NCBI GenBank assembly: GCA_963770315.1
Contig: CAVYPC010000002.1
Coordinates: 1,054,001 to 1,118,000 of the forward strand
DNA from: VRUE01 sp963770315
Lineage (GTDB): Bacteria > Actinomycetota > Thermoleophilia > Solirubrobacterales > 70-9
Reading direction: 5' to 3'
Length of the DNA: 64,000 nt
In this document: piece by piece, positions 8,264 to 15,836 of the stretch
Layout of the letters: each line of letters begins with the position of its first letter
Position numbering within the stretch: the first letter of the stretch is position 1
Translations under genes and position numbers: made by a program
The notes under the pieces: generated by a model
What the model saw: only the letters and a program-made list of their open reading frames with translations
Databases searched by the model: none
Told to the model about the DNA's origin: nothing

Positions 8264-9553
8264 ATGAACGATTCTTCGGCAGTGGCAGAGGCAGAGCAGC
8301 TCGTGGCGGACGCGACGGCAGACGGCGCCGGGACTGACGGTCCCAAGTTCACGCTCGAGCTCAACCAGGACCAGCAGGACATCCGCGACTGGGTGCATGG
8401 CTTCGCCGAGGGCGTCGTCCGGCCGGCCGCGGAGGAATGGGACGAGCGCGAGGAGACCCCCTGGCCGGTGATCCAGGAGGCCGCCAAGATCGGCCTCTAC
8501 GGCTTTGAAGCGCTCGGCCAGTTCTTCGGCGACGACACCGGCCTGACGCTGCCGATCGCCAACGAGGAGCTGTTCTGGGGCGACGCCGGCATCGGCATGG
8601 CGATCATGGGCACCTCGCTCGCCGTCGCCGCGATCTTCGGGCAGGGAACCCCGGAGCAGATGGGTGAGTGGATTCCGCAGTGCTTCGGCACCGCCGAGGA
8701 CCCCAAGGTGGCCGCTTTTTGCTCTTCGGAGCCGGATGCGGGCTCCGACGTGGCGGCGATCCGGACGACCGCGAAGTACGACGAGGCGACCGACGAGTGG
8801 GTGCTGAACGGCCAGAAGGCCTGGGCGACCAACGGCGGCATCGCCGACGTCCACGTCGTGATCGCCTCGGTCGACCGCGAGCTGCGCTCGCGCGGTCACG
8901 CCGCCTTCGTGATCCCGCCGGGAACGAAGGGCTGCGAGCAGGGCGCCAAGGTCAAGAAGCACGGCCTGCGTGCCTCCCACACCGCCGACGTCCACCTCGA
9001 CGACTGCCGCATCCCCGGCTCATGCCTGCTGGGCGGCAAAGAGAAGCTCGACGAGCGCCTGGCCCGGGTGCGCGAGGGCAAGAGCTCGAAATCGCAGGCG
9101 GCGATGCAGACCTTCGAGGCTAGCCGGCCGACGGTCGGCGCGCAGGCGATCGGCATCGCCCGTGCCGCCTACGAGTACGCGCTCGAGTACGCCAAAGAGC
9201 GGCAGCAGTTCGGCAAGGCGATCATCGAGAACCAGGCGATCGCCTTCACCCTGGCCGACATGAAGATGGAGATCGACGCCGCCCGGCTGCTCGTCTGGCG
9301 CGCCGCCTGGATGGGGCGCAGCGGCCATAAATTCGATAATGCCGAGGGTTCGATGTCGAAGCTGAAGGCCGGCGAGGTCGCTGTCTGGTCAACCGAGCGG
9401 GCGATCCAGATTCTAGGCGGCAACGGCTACACGCGCGAGTTCCCGGTCGAGCGGATGCACCGCGACGCGAAGATTTACACGATCTTCGAGGGCACCTCTG
9501 AGATCCAGCGCCTGGTCATCAGCCGCGCGATCTCGGGCGTTCACGTCAAATAG
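8264..9553 (+). CDS. Acyl-CoA dehydrogenase
   Basis: A 429-residue FAD-dependent acyl-CoA dehydrogenase, the first oxidation step of acyl-CoA catabolism. The N-terminal helical domain starts near QQDIRDWVHGFAEGVVRPAA. The middle domain has FCSSEPDAGSDVAAIRTTA and the WVLNGQKAWATNGG beta-barrel segment. The C-terminal helical domain has ERQQFGKAI, the flavin-contacting ILGGNGYTREFPVER and YTIFEGTSEIQ, whose Glu (about residue 409) is at the usual catalytic-base position. An upstream in-frame extension to 8111 overlaps the preceding gene and is unlikely; ATG 8264 sits 7 nt after a TAGAAT box. The acyl chain specificity is not evident. A repeat element begins 21 nt after the stop. Confidence 0.95.
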   Translation: MNDSSAVAEAEQLVADATADGAGTDGPKFTLELNQDQQDIRDWVHGFAEGVVRPAAEEWDEREETPWPVIQEAAKIGLYGFEALGQFFGDDTGLTLPIANEELFWGDAGIGMAIMGTSLAVAAIFGQGTPEQMGEWIPQCFGTAEDPKVAAFCSSEPDAGSDVAAIRTTAKYDEATDEWVLNGQKAWATNGGIADVHVVIASVDRELRSRGHAAFVIPPGTKGCEQGAKVKKHGLRASHTADVHLDDCRIPGSCLLGGKEKLDERLARVREGKSSKSQAAMQTFEASRPTVGAQAIGIARAAYEYALEYAKERQQFGKAIIENQAIAFTLADMKMEIDAARLLVWRAAWMGRSGHKFDNAEGSMSKLKAGEVAVWSTERAIQILGGNGYTREFPVERMHRDAKIYTIFEGTSEIQRLVISRAISGVHVK

Positions 9554-9574
9554 GTCCGAACCTCCGGTGGGGAA

Positions 9575-9721
9575 GGCGGGGCGGTTGGCCTCTGGGGGAA
9601 TTGATGTCGCACGCGCGCTATGCGCGCTTGGCGACTATGTCTGAGCGCCGCTAACGCGGCGCAGGGGACAGATTGCATTTCGCCGCTTCGCGACATTCGC
9701 CCAGAGGCCAACCGCCCCGCC
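9575..9721 (+). repeat. Private-stem three-hairpin element, copy 1 (3' of acyl-CoA dehydrogenase)
   Basis: A perfect 22-bp inverted repeat (9575-9596 with 9700-9721) encloses a 101-nt core at 9598-9698. The core begins GAATTGATGTCGCACGCGC and ends GCGACATTC, giving short imperfect terminal inverted repeats. It holds three stem-loops: GCGCGC/GCGCGC, GCGCCGC/GCGGCGC and TCGC/GCGA, with a conserved AGATTGCAT linker between the second and third. The core recurs at 9905-10004, 46858-46954 and 47134-47232; the outer stem does not. The copy is in sense orientation relative to the gene it follows. Confidence 0.85.
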
Positions 9722-9881
9722 TCTCCACACGCAGCTTCGGGACGCTCTCGACCCGACGCCCCAGCTCAAGCTGAAGAGGCCCAGTCGGCGCCAGCTCTCT
9801 ACGGTGAGCTGGCAAGGCGCCGGTTGCTGAAGTGAGCCGGGCGTATGGCTTTAGCTGGGTTCCCAATGACGCTCGGCGGGA
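9722..9881. other. Spacer between convergent repeat copies 1 and 2
   Basis: No convincing gene. It contains further hairpin potential: GCCAGCTC / GAGCTGGC around an 8-nt loop, itself flanked by GGCGCC on both sides. Short open frames across the whole 9554-10027 gap follow the repeat cores and have no protein character. Confidence 0.6.
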
Positions 9882-10027
9882 GGGACGGCGATCTGTTCTC
9901 GCGGGAATGTCGCGAAGCGGCGACATGCAATCTCGTGATTGCGCGGCGAAGCCGCGCTCCAACACAGTCGCTAAGCGCGCATAGCGCGCGTGCGACATCA
10001 ATTCCCGCGAGGACAGATCGCCGTCCC
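9882..10027 (-). repeat. Private-stem three-hairpin element, copy 2 (3' of nfo)
   Basis: A 23-bp inverted repeat (9882-9904 with 10005-10027) with one plus-strand U-G type position encloses a 100-nt core (9905-10004) that is the reverse complement of copy 1, hence sense for nfo. The right arm ends directly at the nfo stop codon. Stem-loop 2 reads GCGCGGC/GCCGCGC instead of GCGCCGC/GCGGCGC in copy 1, a compensatory change. Confidence 0.85.
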
Positions 10028-10891
10028 TTAGGCCATGCGCCGTTTGAGCCCGGTCTTTCTCAGACGCTTAGCCGCCGTCACTTCTTTCCTATCGGGCCCT
10101 TTCTTGCTCGGCCCCGGCGTCTCCAGCGTCGCCGGCAGGCCCTCAAAGCGCGGCTCGGAGAGGAAGGCGGCGAGGCCCTGTTTGCCCATCTCGCCCTGAC
10201 CGAGGTTGGCGTGGCGGTCGCGGCAGGAGCCGAGCGGGGCGGCGGCGTCGTTGACGTGGAGGCAGCGGAGGCGGCCGAGGCCCACCTTCTCGTCGGCTTC
10301 GTCGACGACCGCGCTGAGGTGCTCTGCGTCGGTTACGTCGTAGCCTTGGACGAAGAGGTGGCAGGAGTCGAGGCAGAGGCCGAGGCGCTTGCCGCTCCCG
10401 GCGAGGTCGATGAGCTCAGCGGTCTGATCGAAGTCGCGGCCCAGCAGGCCTTTGTGCCCGGCGGTCTGCTCGAGCAGAAGCGGACAGCTCTCGCTGTCTT
10501 TCAGGGCCGCGGCGATGACCTTGGACGCCCGCTTGATCGATGGCCCCAGCGCCTCGCCTTTCTGCGCGCCGGGGTGCAGGACGACGCCGGCGGCGCCGAT
10601 CCCGTCGCCGATCCGCAGCGCGTGGGTGAGCGAAGCCAGGGACTTCTTGCGCAGCTCTTTGTCCTTGCTCGCGCAGTTGATCAGGTAGACGGCGTGGATC
10701 ACCACGGCTTCGACTCCGGAGGAGTCCATTGCCTCGCGAAACGCGGCGAAATCGTCAGGGCCGTATTTCGTCGGCCGCCACATCCGCGGGCTCTGGTTGA
10801 AGATCTGGATAGATTCGCAGCCGCGCTCCTCGCCGCGCTCGATCGCGTTGGCGAGTCCACCCGCGGTGGAGACGTGCGCCCCGATCAACAT
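10028..10891 (-). CDS. nfo: Endonuclease IV (AP endonuclease)
   Basis: A 287-residue TIM-barrel AP endonuclease, essentially the length of the E. coli enzyme when started at ATG 10891 (MLIGAHVSTAGGL, the usual family start). It cleaves 5' of abasic sites in base-excision repair using a trinuclear zinc site. Visible metal and active-site motifs include GAHVS, IFNQSPRMW, VIHAVYLINCAS, LLLEQTAGHKG, LGLCLDSCHLF and HVNDA. A longer frame reaches an ATG at 10948 but adds 19 non-conserved residues and would overlap gltX by 59 nt. The start codon overlaps the divergent gltX start by 2 nt, so neither gene has an ordinary upstream promoter gap. Confidence 0.95.
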   Translation of the reverse strand: MLIGAHVSTAGGLANAIERGEERGCESIQIFNQSPRMWRPTKYGPDDFAAFREAMDSSGVEAVVIHAVYLINCASKDKELRKKSLASLTHALRIGDGIGAAGVVLHPGAQKGEALGPSIKRASKVIAAALKDSESCPLLLEQTAGHKGLLGRDFDQTAELIDLAGSGKRLGLCLDSCHLFVQGYDVTDAEHLSAVVDEADEKVGLGRLRCLHVNDAAAPLGSCRDRHANLGQGEMGKQGLAAFLSEPRFEGLPATLETPGPSKKGPDRKEVTAAKRLRKTGLKRRMA

Positions 10892-12254
10892 GACAAGCGA
10901 TAACCCCCGTTTGAGATTTGCTCCCTCGCCGACCGGTGCGCTGCACATCGGCGGGGCGAGGACGGCACTCTACAACTGGCTCGCGGCGCGCCACGACGGC
11001 GGCTCGCTGGTGCTGCGGATCGAGGACACCGACCGCGAGCGCTCGACCGAGGAGAACGTCGCACAGATCCTCGACGCGCTGCGCTGGCTCGAGCTCGACT
11101 GGGACGAGGGGCCGGTCTCGCAGGCCTCGCGCTCGGACCGTCACGGGGCGGCGCTGCGGCGGCTGCTCGAGAGCGGTGCCGCCTACCGCGACACGGCGAC
11201 GGCAAAGGACGTCGAGGCATGGAAGGCAGAGCATGGTGCGGGTCGGGGTTACCGGGGGACGCCAAGCGAACAGCCGGGTGCCGCGGTACGGCTCCGGGTA
11301 CCCGACGAGGGCGAGACCGTCGTCGAGGACCTGATCCGCGGCCCGGTCAGCTTCCCCAACCGCAGCTACGACGATTTCGTCATCGCCCGCGGCGACGACA
11401 CCGTCCTCTACAACTTCGCGGTCGCCGTCGACGACGCGGAAATGGGCATCACCGACGTCGTGCGCGGCGACGACCATCTCTCCAACACGCCGAAGCAGCT
11501 GCTGGTGCTGGACGCGCTCGGCTTCGAGCAGCCGCGCTACGCGCACCTGCCGCTGCTGCACGGCCCCGACGGGCGCAAGCTCTCCAAGCGCCACGGCGCC
11601 GCCTCGGTGCAGGAGCTGCGCCAGGCGGGCTACTTGCCGGCGGCGGTTCGCAACTACCTCGCCCTGCTTGGCTGGGGGGCCGACGACGACGCGACTCTGA
11701 TCCCGACGGCGGAGCTGGTCGAGCGCTTCCGGGTCGAGGACGTCGGCAAGGCGGCGGCGATCTTCGACGAGAAGAAGCTGCGCTGGGTCAACGGCCGCTA
11801 CATGCGGGAGATGCCGCTCGAGGGGTACGTCGATGCTGTCGCCGCGCACCTCGGGCGTGACGCCGACGAGCGCTTGCGGGCAGCCTGCGAGATCGTGCAG
11901 GAGAAAGCGCAGACGCTGGAGGAGGTATGGCCGCTGATCCGCTTCCTCTTCGGGTCGCCGGTCGAGGACGAGAAGGCGTGGCGCAAGACGATGAAAGAGG
12001 GCGCCCTCGAGGCGCTGGAGGCGGCCTTCCTGGCGCTCGACGCGGCGGACGGCTTCGACTCCACGGCGGTGGAGGCGGCGTTGGCGCCGCTGCCCGAGCG
12101 CCTTGGCGTCAAACCGGGACGGGTATATCAACCGATCCGGGTCGCGATCAGCGGCGGTACGGTCTCGCCCGGCATCTTCGAATCGTTGGCTGTGCTGGGC
12201 CGCGAGGAATCGTTGCGGCGTATCGATGCGGCCATCGGCCGCCTTAAGCCCTGA
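10890..12254 (+). CDS. gltX: Glutamyl-tRNA synthetase
   Basis: A 454-residue class Ib aminoacyl-tRNA synthetase charging tRNA-Glu (and probably tRNA-Gln, since gatCAB is encoded at 25.6-28.7 kb). The HIGH-type motif is in FAPSPTGALHIGGARTALYNW at the N-terminus and the KMSKS equivalent is GRKLSKRHGA in the middle. DTDRERSTEE and GDDHLSNTPKQLL are also family hallmarks. The ATG at 10890 (MTSDNPRLRFAPSPTG) is the only sensible start, because upstream sequence is the nfo gene on the other strand. The two start codons share the CATG at 10889-10892. Confidence 0.97.
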   Translation: MTSDNPRLRFAPSPTGALHIGGARTALYNWLAARHDGGSLVLRIEDTDRERSTEENVAQILDALRWLELDWDEGPVSQASRSDRHGAALRRLLESGAAYRDTATAKDVEAWKAEHGAGRGYRGTPSEQPGAAVRLRVPDEGETVVEDLIRGPVSFPNRSYDDFVIARGDDTVLYNFAVAVDDAEMGITDVVRGDDHLSNTPKQLLVLDALGFEQPRYAHLPLLHGPDGRKLSKRHGAASVQELRQAGYLPAAVRNYLALLGWGADDDATLIPTAELVERFRVEDVGKAAAIFDEKKLRWVNGRYMREMPLEGYVDAVAAHLGRDADERLRAACEIVQEKAQTLEEVWPLIRFLFGSPVEDEKAWRKTMKEGALEALEAAFLALDAADGFDSTAVEAALAPLPERLGVKPGRVYQPIRVAISGGTVSPGIFESLAVLGREESLRRIDAAIGRLKP

Positions 12255-12382
12255 CGGACAACGAGCGATCCATTTGCTTGCCGCAGTGGATAAGTAAACA
12301 TGAATTCCACCCCATTAATGGGGAGGCAGAGGCTAAACCGTGCGTCCTCTGCTGTCGATGAAGGGGGCGGAGCACCCCCGCC
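12255..12382 (+). promoter_or_regulatory. Structured leader region of the HDOD-LuxR gene
   Basis: The gap holds a perfect palindrome CCCCATTAATGGGG (12310-12323), then GCAGAGG and CCTCTGC as a stem around a 13-nt loop, then GGGGG / CCCCC flanking CGGAGCA just before the ATG. A GATAAGTA stretch near 12290 could be a -10. It could be a structured 5' leader; it does not match a riboswitch consensus that I can recall. Confidence 0.35.
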
Positions 12383-13459
12383 ATGTCATCGACCAAAACG
12401 CAAAGCAACGGGAAGGTCAAGAGCGCCGATGCCCCGCGTGGCACGGCCCCTGCCGCCCCCGGCGCCCGACTTGCCGCCGCATTCGAGGCGGTGGAGAAAT
12501 TCCCCGCTCTGATCGAGTCCCGGGCCCGCGTGATGCAGGCCGCAACGGCCGAGACGGCCCGTATCGGCGAGCTGGTGGAGGCGGTCGAGGCGGATGTCGC
12601 CCTGACGATCGCCGTCCTGCGCTTCGCCAACCGCGCCGGTGGCGGCGGCAACATCGGCAGCGTTCCTGAGGCAGTCGATGTCCTCAAGCCGTCCGGAGTG
12701 CTGGCGATCGCCGGCACCGCGCCGGTATTCGACTTCTTCGAGTCCAACGGCGGCTGGGAGCTGAAGCCCGAGCAGTTCCGGGTTCACGCGCTTGCCACCC
12801 AGCAGGCAGCGGCTCGGATCGGGCGCGAGGTCGGCTGGGACGATCGCGACGAGCTGATCGTCGCCGCCCTCCTGCACGACATCGGGCGGCTGGTGATCTC
12901 CAGGCTCCACCCCGGCCGCAAGACTTACTTCGATGCCACTTCCCGCGCGCCGGAGCAGCGCCTGCGGGAAGAACGCGACCAGCTCGGCATCGACCACGCA
13001 TTGGTCGGCGGAGTGCTGGCACGGCGCTGGAACGTCTCGCCGCGGATCGCCGTGGCGATCGAGCGCCACCATTCCGAGGACGCCGAGGGCCTCGCCGCGA
13101 TCGTCGCCACCGCCGACATGGTCGCCCACTACGCCCAGGGCGAGGCTGTTACCGCCGAGCGCCTGCGCGAGAGCGCGAAGCGGTGCGGGCTGGGGAGCGA
13201 GGGATTGCGCGAGCTGCTCTACGAACTTCCCTACCCGCGCGAGGCCGAGTCCCGCGTCAGCGAGCCCTGCCCGCTGTCGAACCGGGAGCTGGACGTGCTC
13301 CGGCACCTCTCCGAGGGCATGGTCTACAAGCAGATCGCCGGTGAGATGCAGCTCTCGGTCTCGACCATCCGCACCCATCTGCACAACGTCTACGGCAAGA
13401 TCGGCGCCGTCGATCGCGCCCAGGCGGTGCTCACCGCGCGCGACCGCGGCTGGATCTAA
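12383..13459 (+). CDS. HDOD domain protein fused to a LuxR-type DNA-binding domain
   Basis: A 358-residue two-domain protein. The first 40 residues are Ala/Pro-rich and probably disordered. Residues about 45-245 form an HDOD (HD-related output) domain, with LLHDIGRLVISRL near 155 and an IERHHSEDAEGL motif. The last 65 residues are a LuxR/FixJ helix-turn-helix: LSNRELDVLRHLSEGMVYKQIAGEMQLSVSTIRTH in several blocks, ending GAVDRAQAVLTARDRGWI. HDOD proteins usually act as signalling scaffolds in stress or motility circuits, and the fusion suggests direct transcriptional output. It converges with a NarL-type regulator 11 nt away. Target genes are unknown. Confidence 0.9.
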   Translation: MSSTKTQSNGKVKSADAPRGTAPAAPGARLAAAFEAVEKFPALIESRARVMQAATAETARIGELVEAVEADVALTIAVLRFANRAGGGGNIGSVPEAVDVLKPSGVLAIAGTAPVFDFFESNGGWELKPEQFRVHALATQQAAARIGREVGWDDRDELIVAALLHDIGRLVISRLHPGRKTYFDATSRAPEQRLREERDQLGIDHALVGGVLARRWNVSPRIAVAIERHHSEDAEGLAAIVATADMVAHYAQGEAVTAERLRESAKRCGLGSEGLRELLYELPYPREAESRVSEPCPLSNRELDVLRHLSEGMVYKQIAGEMQLSVSTIRTHLHNVYGKIGAVDRAQAVLTARDRGWI

Positions 13460-13470
13460 AACGCCCCGGC

Positions 13471-14067
13471 CTAGTCGATCAGGGACTCGCGCAGCGCTAT
13501 CGCGATGGCGTGAGTCCTGTTCCTTGCGCCGAGCCGGCCGAGGGCGTTCTTGGTGTGAGTCTTGATCGTTTCCTCGCTGAGGCCGAGGTCGCGCGCCGCG
13601 GCGACGGTCGAGCCGCCGTCGGCAAGCAGCTGCAGGATCTCGCGCTGGCGCCGGGTCAGCTTGCCGCGGCTGCCCCGCGGCGGCACCGCCGGATCGACGA
13701 ACCGTTCCTGTTCCAGCGCGGCCCAAGCAGCCTTGGCCATCAGCTCGGCGCCGGCGGTGCGGGCTACGTAGGCGCTGGCCCCCGCCTGCAGGGCGATCGA
13801 GGCGAGGTAGCGGTCGGGACGGTCGCCGTGGGCGACGATGCCCATCCCGGGCGCGGTCTTGTGCAGTGTCCGGATCGCCTCGCTTCCGTGTATGGCGCCA
13901 TCGTCTTCGCCGAGCCCGCGCCGCAGGTCGACGATCGCGACGTCGACGCTGCCGATGTCCCGGACCAGGCCGAGGGCCTCGCCGCGGGTCTCGCTCTCGT
14001 GGATCTCGAAGTCGCCGGCCAGGGCCTCACGCACGCCCAGCCGCACCAGCGGGTGGGGGTCGATCAC
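13471..14067 (-). CDS. NarL/FixJ-family response regulator
   Basis: A 198-residue regulator with a receiver-like N-terminal half (IDPHPLVRLGVREAL, then VDVAIVDLRRGLGED with the presumptive phospho-Asp) and a C-terminal LuxR helix-turn-helix (LTRRQREILQLLADGGSTVAAARDLGLSEETIKTHTKNALGRLGARNRTHAI in blocks). It lacks the usual acidic pair right after beta-1 because the GTG start at 14067 is the first possible one after an in-frame TAG; the frame upstream reads RPHCLVID without a start codon. No kinase gene is adjacent, so it is an orphan. A TAGGAT box on the minus strand at 14101-14106 could be its -10. Confidence 0.88.
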   Translation of the reverse strand: MIDPHPLVRLGVREALAGDFEIHESETRGEALGLVRDIGSVDVAIVDLRRGLGEDDGAIHGSEAIRTLHKTAPGMGIVAHGDRPDRYLASIALQAGASAYVARTAGAELMAKAAWAALEQERFVDPAVPPRGSRGKLTRRQREILQLLADGGSTVAAARDLGLSEETIKTHTKNALGRLGARNRTHAIAIALRESLID

Positions 14068-14144
14068 AAGACAATGGGGGCGCTCGCTCGGGACTCTTCG
14101 ATCCTAACTCAGCCGGGTCCGCGTCGTGCGGTAGAAAGGAGCTT

Positions 14145-14543
14145 GTGATTTCCATCACCTCCAAGTCGCGCTACGCCGTGGTCGCGATGGCCGAGCTGGC
14201 CCGTTCGGGCGAGCGGCCGGTGCCGATCAAGGAGCTGGCCGAGCGGCGCCGCATCCCCGAGCAGTTCCTCGAGCAGCTCTTCTCGACCCTGCGCCGAGCC
14301 GGGCTGCTGACCAGCCACCGCGGCATGAAGGGCGGCTACACCCTCTCCCGGCCGGCCGATGAGATCACCGTCCTTGAGGTCGTTCAGACCCTCGATGGCA
14401 AGGTCGGGCAGGAGGCCGACGAGGCGGGCGGGATCTGGGCCGAGGGCGTCACCGCGCTGCGCAAGGTCTTCGGCCAGACGACGATCGCCGAAGTCGCACG
14501 TCGCGAGGCCGAGGAGGCCGGCTCGGGGATGTACTTCATTTAG
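14145..14543 (+). CDS. Rrf2-family transcriptional regulator without Fe-S cysteines
   Basis: A 132-residue winged-helix regulator. The N-terminal ITSKSRYAVVAMAELA and the SHRGMKGGYTLSRPADEITVLEVVQTLDG segments are diagnostic of Rrf2. The protein contains no cysteine, so it cannot hold the [2Fe-2S] cluster of IscR, NsrR or RsrR. This makes it more like CymR, which controls cysteine metabolism together with CysK. cysK and cysE lie 3 kb downstream on the same strand beyond an accessory island. GTG 14145 has an AAGGAG Shine-Dalgarno 4 nt upstream, which decides the start against longer open frames. Confidence 0.93.
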   Translation: MISITSKSRYAVVAMAELARSGERPVPIKELAERRRIPEQFLEQLFSTLRRAGLLTSHRGMKGGYTLSRPADEITVLEVVQTLDGKVGQEADEAGGIWAEGVTALRKVFGQTTIAEVARREAEEAGSGMYFI

Positions 14544-14569
14544 ATCGGGCGGGCAGTGGGACTGCGATT

Positions 14570-14585
14570 CCGCTTGTTTAAGCGG
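14570..14585 (+). terminator. Short hairpin after the Rrf2 gene
   Basis: CCGCTT, loop GTTT, AAGCGG, followed by TTGTCGG. It is only a 6-bp stem, so a weak terminator at best; it also forms the left edge of an imperfect direct repeat. Confidence 0.35.
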
Positions 14586-14627
14586 TTGTCGGTCCGGCTG
14601 GGGCCGCTTGTTTCCGGTCGGGCTGGC
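14572..14627 (+). repeat. Imperfect direct repeat flanking the island gene, left copy
   Basis: The stretch starting GCTTGTTTAAGCGGTTGTC is similar to 15763-15816 (GCTTGTCCAAGCGGTGTC); both continue through a GGCT block, CCGCT and CCGG. The match is imperfect by eye. It may mark duplicated regulatory sequence or the edges of an insertion. Confidence 0.35.
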
Positions 14628-14902
14628 GCACGACTGGCGCACCGAAGCCCGCTAACCGGTCTCGGCGAACTGACGCTGACCTTGCCTCGCAGGGCCTGGT
14701 TGCTGGGTCGCGTGGGTTATAGCCTCAAATCTGTGCTTCCGACCCGGATAAACCATGACGCCAGGCAGCTTGTCTTGATGGGTTTTGAAAAACGCGGATT
14801 CAGCCGAGAGCAGATCTGGCAGGAGTTCGCTGAGAGAGAGGCATTTGCGGGGGCAGGAAGCATCGTGAGACGGGTCGAAGACGATTTCGGACCTTTGGTT
14901 GG

Positions 14903-15697
14903 ATGGAGTTCGGGAACTCCCTTGCCGCCGAGGTGGCCCAGCAAGACACCGCGCCATTCCATGCTGATCCCGCATTGGCTGCCGGAGTCGTCAAGGACGC
15001 CGTGCAGCGCTTCCCAGGGTTGATCGTTCCGATGGTTCTTCCCGATGAGCTATTCGCCGTTTTCGTCGAGACCGGGTGGGGACTGTTGGACCTGAAAGCG
15101 CTGGAAGACGCCGGGACCCAATACGTCGGGACCGTTTGGCACGGTCCCGATCCGGCTTGGCTCAATACGATTTTCTCGAAACAGAAGGCGCCCTGCCGTT
15201 TAATCGAGGGGCGCATCGAATGGACCGACGACGAGCTGGCCGGGGAGCAGCCGCTCAGTTCCTCGCTGGGGGACTTGCCGGAGATTCGTAGCGAACTCAG
15301 AAAGGTCCGCGAAGCTTTTCGACAGGCGACCGGATCCGAGGACTACAACGCCTTGGGGGCACGTTGTGACCGCCTATTGAAGGCCGTTGCAAAGGTCGCC
15401 TACGACCCTCAGCGGGATCTTCCGCCTGGCGAGCAAGAACCGGGGAGGGATGACTGCAAGCGGCAGCTTTCATTTTTCTTTCATTCCCGCGCTATAGGCA
15501 ATGGAAAGAAACCAATCCGCAAGGCTGCTGAGCCCATAGTTAATGCTGCGTATGACCAGGGGCAAAGGGTGAAGCACGGTCAGAACGTCGATCGAGCCGA
15601 GGCGGGCTGGGCCATCAGCTCGATCTGCATGATCATTGATGCGATCGCAGCAGTTGAAATCATGACCGAGGATGAGGAGCCTGGCGAGCAGAAGTGA
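14903..15697 (+). CDS. Hypothetical protein, accessory
   Basis: A 264-residue soluble protein that I do not recognise. There is no signal peptide or membrane segment. The C-terminal part (ARCDRLLKAVAKVAYDP, then NAAYDQGQRVKHG and an amphipathic RAEAGWAISSICMIIDAIAAVE helix) faintly resembles the C-terminal domains of abortive-infection-type proteins, but I cannot support that by a motif. Lower G+C and less biased codons than the neighbours suggest horizontal acquisition. The start is uncertain: the in-frame sequence upstream of ATG 14903 is open back to a stop at 14831, and plausible coding sequence in another frame ends just before it, so a frameshifted longer gene is possible. Confidence 0.65.
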   Translation: MEFGNSLAAEVAQQDTAPFHADPALAAGVVKDAVQRFPGLIVPMVLPDELFAVFVETGWGLLDLKALEDAGTQYVGTVWHGPDPAWLNTIFSKQKAPCRLIEGRIEWTDDELAGEQPLSSSLGDLPEIRSELRKVREAFRQATGSEDYNALGARCDRLLKAVAKVAYDPQRDLPPGEQEPGRDDCKRQLSFFFHSRAIGNGKKPIRKAAEPIVNAAYDQGQRVKHGQNVDRAEAGWAISSICMIIDAIAAVEIMTEDEEPGEQK

Positions 15698-15762
15698 TGG
15701 TGCTGGCTTGACGACGGCGCAAAATACCTCGTCTAGCCGGGTCGCACAAGCATTGGGATTTG

Positions 15763-15816
15763 GCTTGTCCAAGCGGTGTCTGTTTGGCTTCGTCCGCTCA
15801 TTACCGGCTGCCTGTC
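15763..15816 (+). repeat. Imperfect direct repeat flanking the island gene, right copy
   Basis: Partner of 14572-14627 (see there). It lies directly upstream of the promoter of the small antitoxin-like gene. Confidence 0.35.
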
Positions 15817-15823
15817 GCCCGGC

Positions 15824-15829
15824 TACCAT
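15824..15829 (+). promoter_or_regulatory. Leaderless -10 box of the antitoxin-like gene
   Basis: TACCAT followed by 7 nt and then GTG 15837. Confidence 0.6.
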
Positions 15830-15836
15830 TTGAATC

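Larger units (their letters stand above)
14544..14902 (+). other. Left part of the accessory island, no certain gene
   Basis: 359 bases without a clear gene. G+C content falls noticeably relative to the flanks. From ATG 14778 one frame reads protein-like residues (MGFEKRGFSREQIWQEFAE, then SIVRRVEDDFGPLVGW) for about 40 codons before turning to nonsense at about 14900, where the next gene begins in another frame. This may be the displaced N-terminus of that gene. Confidence 0.4.

Noticed and set aside
9554..10027. Small open frames across the repeat region as hypothetical proteins
   Set aside because: They translate the repeat cores and spacer; peptide similarity between copies follows the repeated DNA, and stop positions differ.
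9575..10027. Retron or group II intron
   Set aside because: No reverse transcriptase gene in the window and no intron domain V-like motif; the pair organisation does not fit msr-msd.
12255..12382. Cyclic-di-GMP or other known riboswitch before the HDOD-LuxR gene
   Set aside because: Hairpins are present but the conserved GEMM core nucleotides are not.
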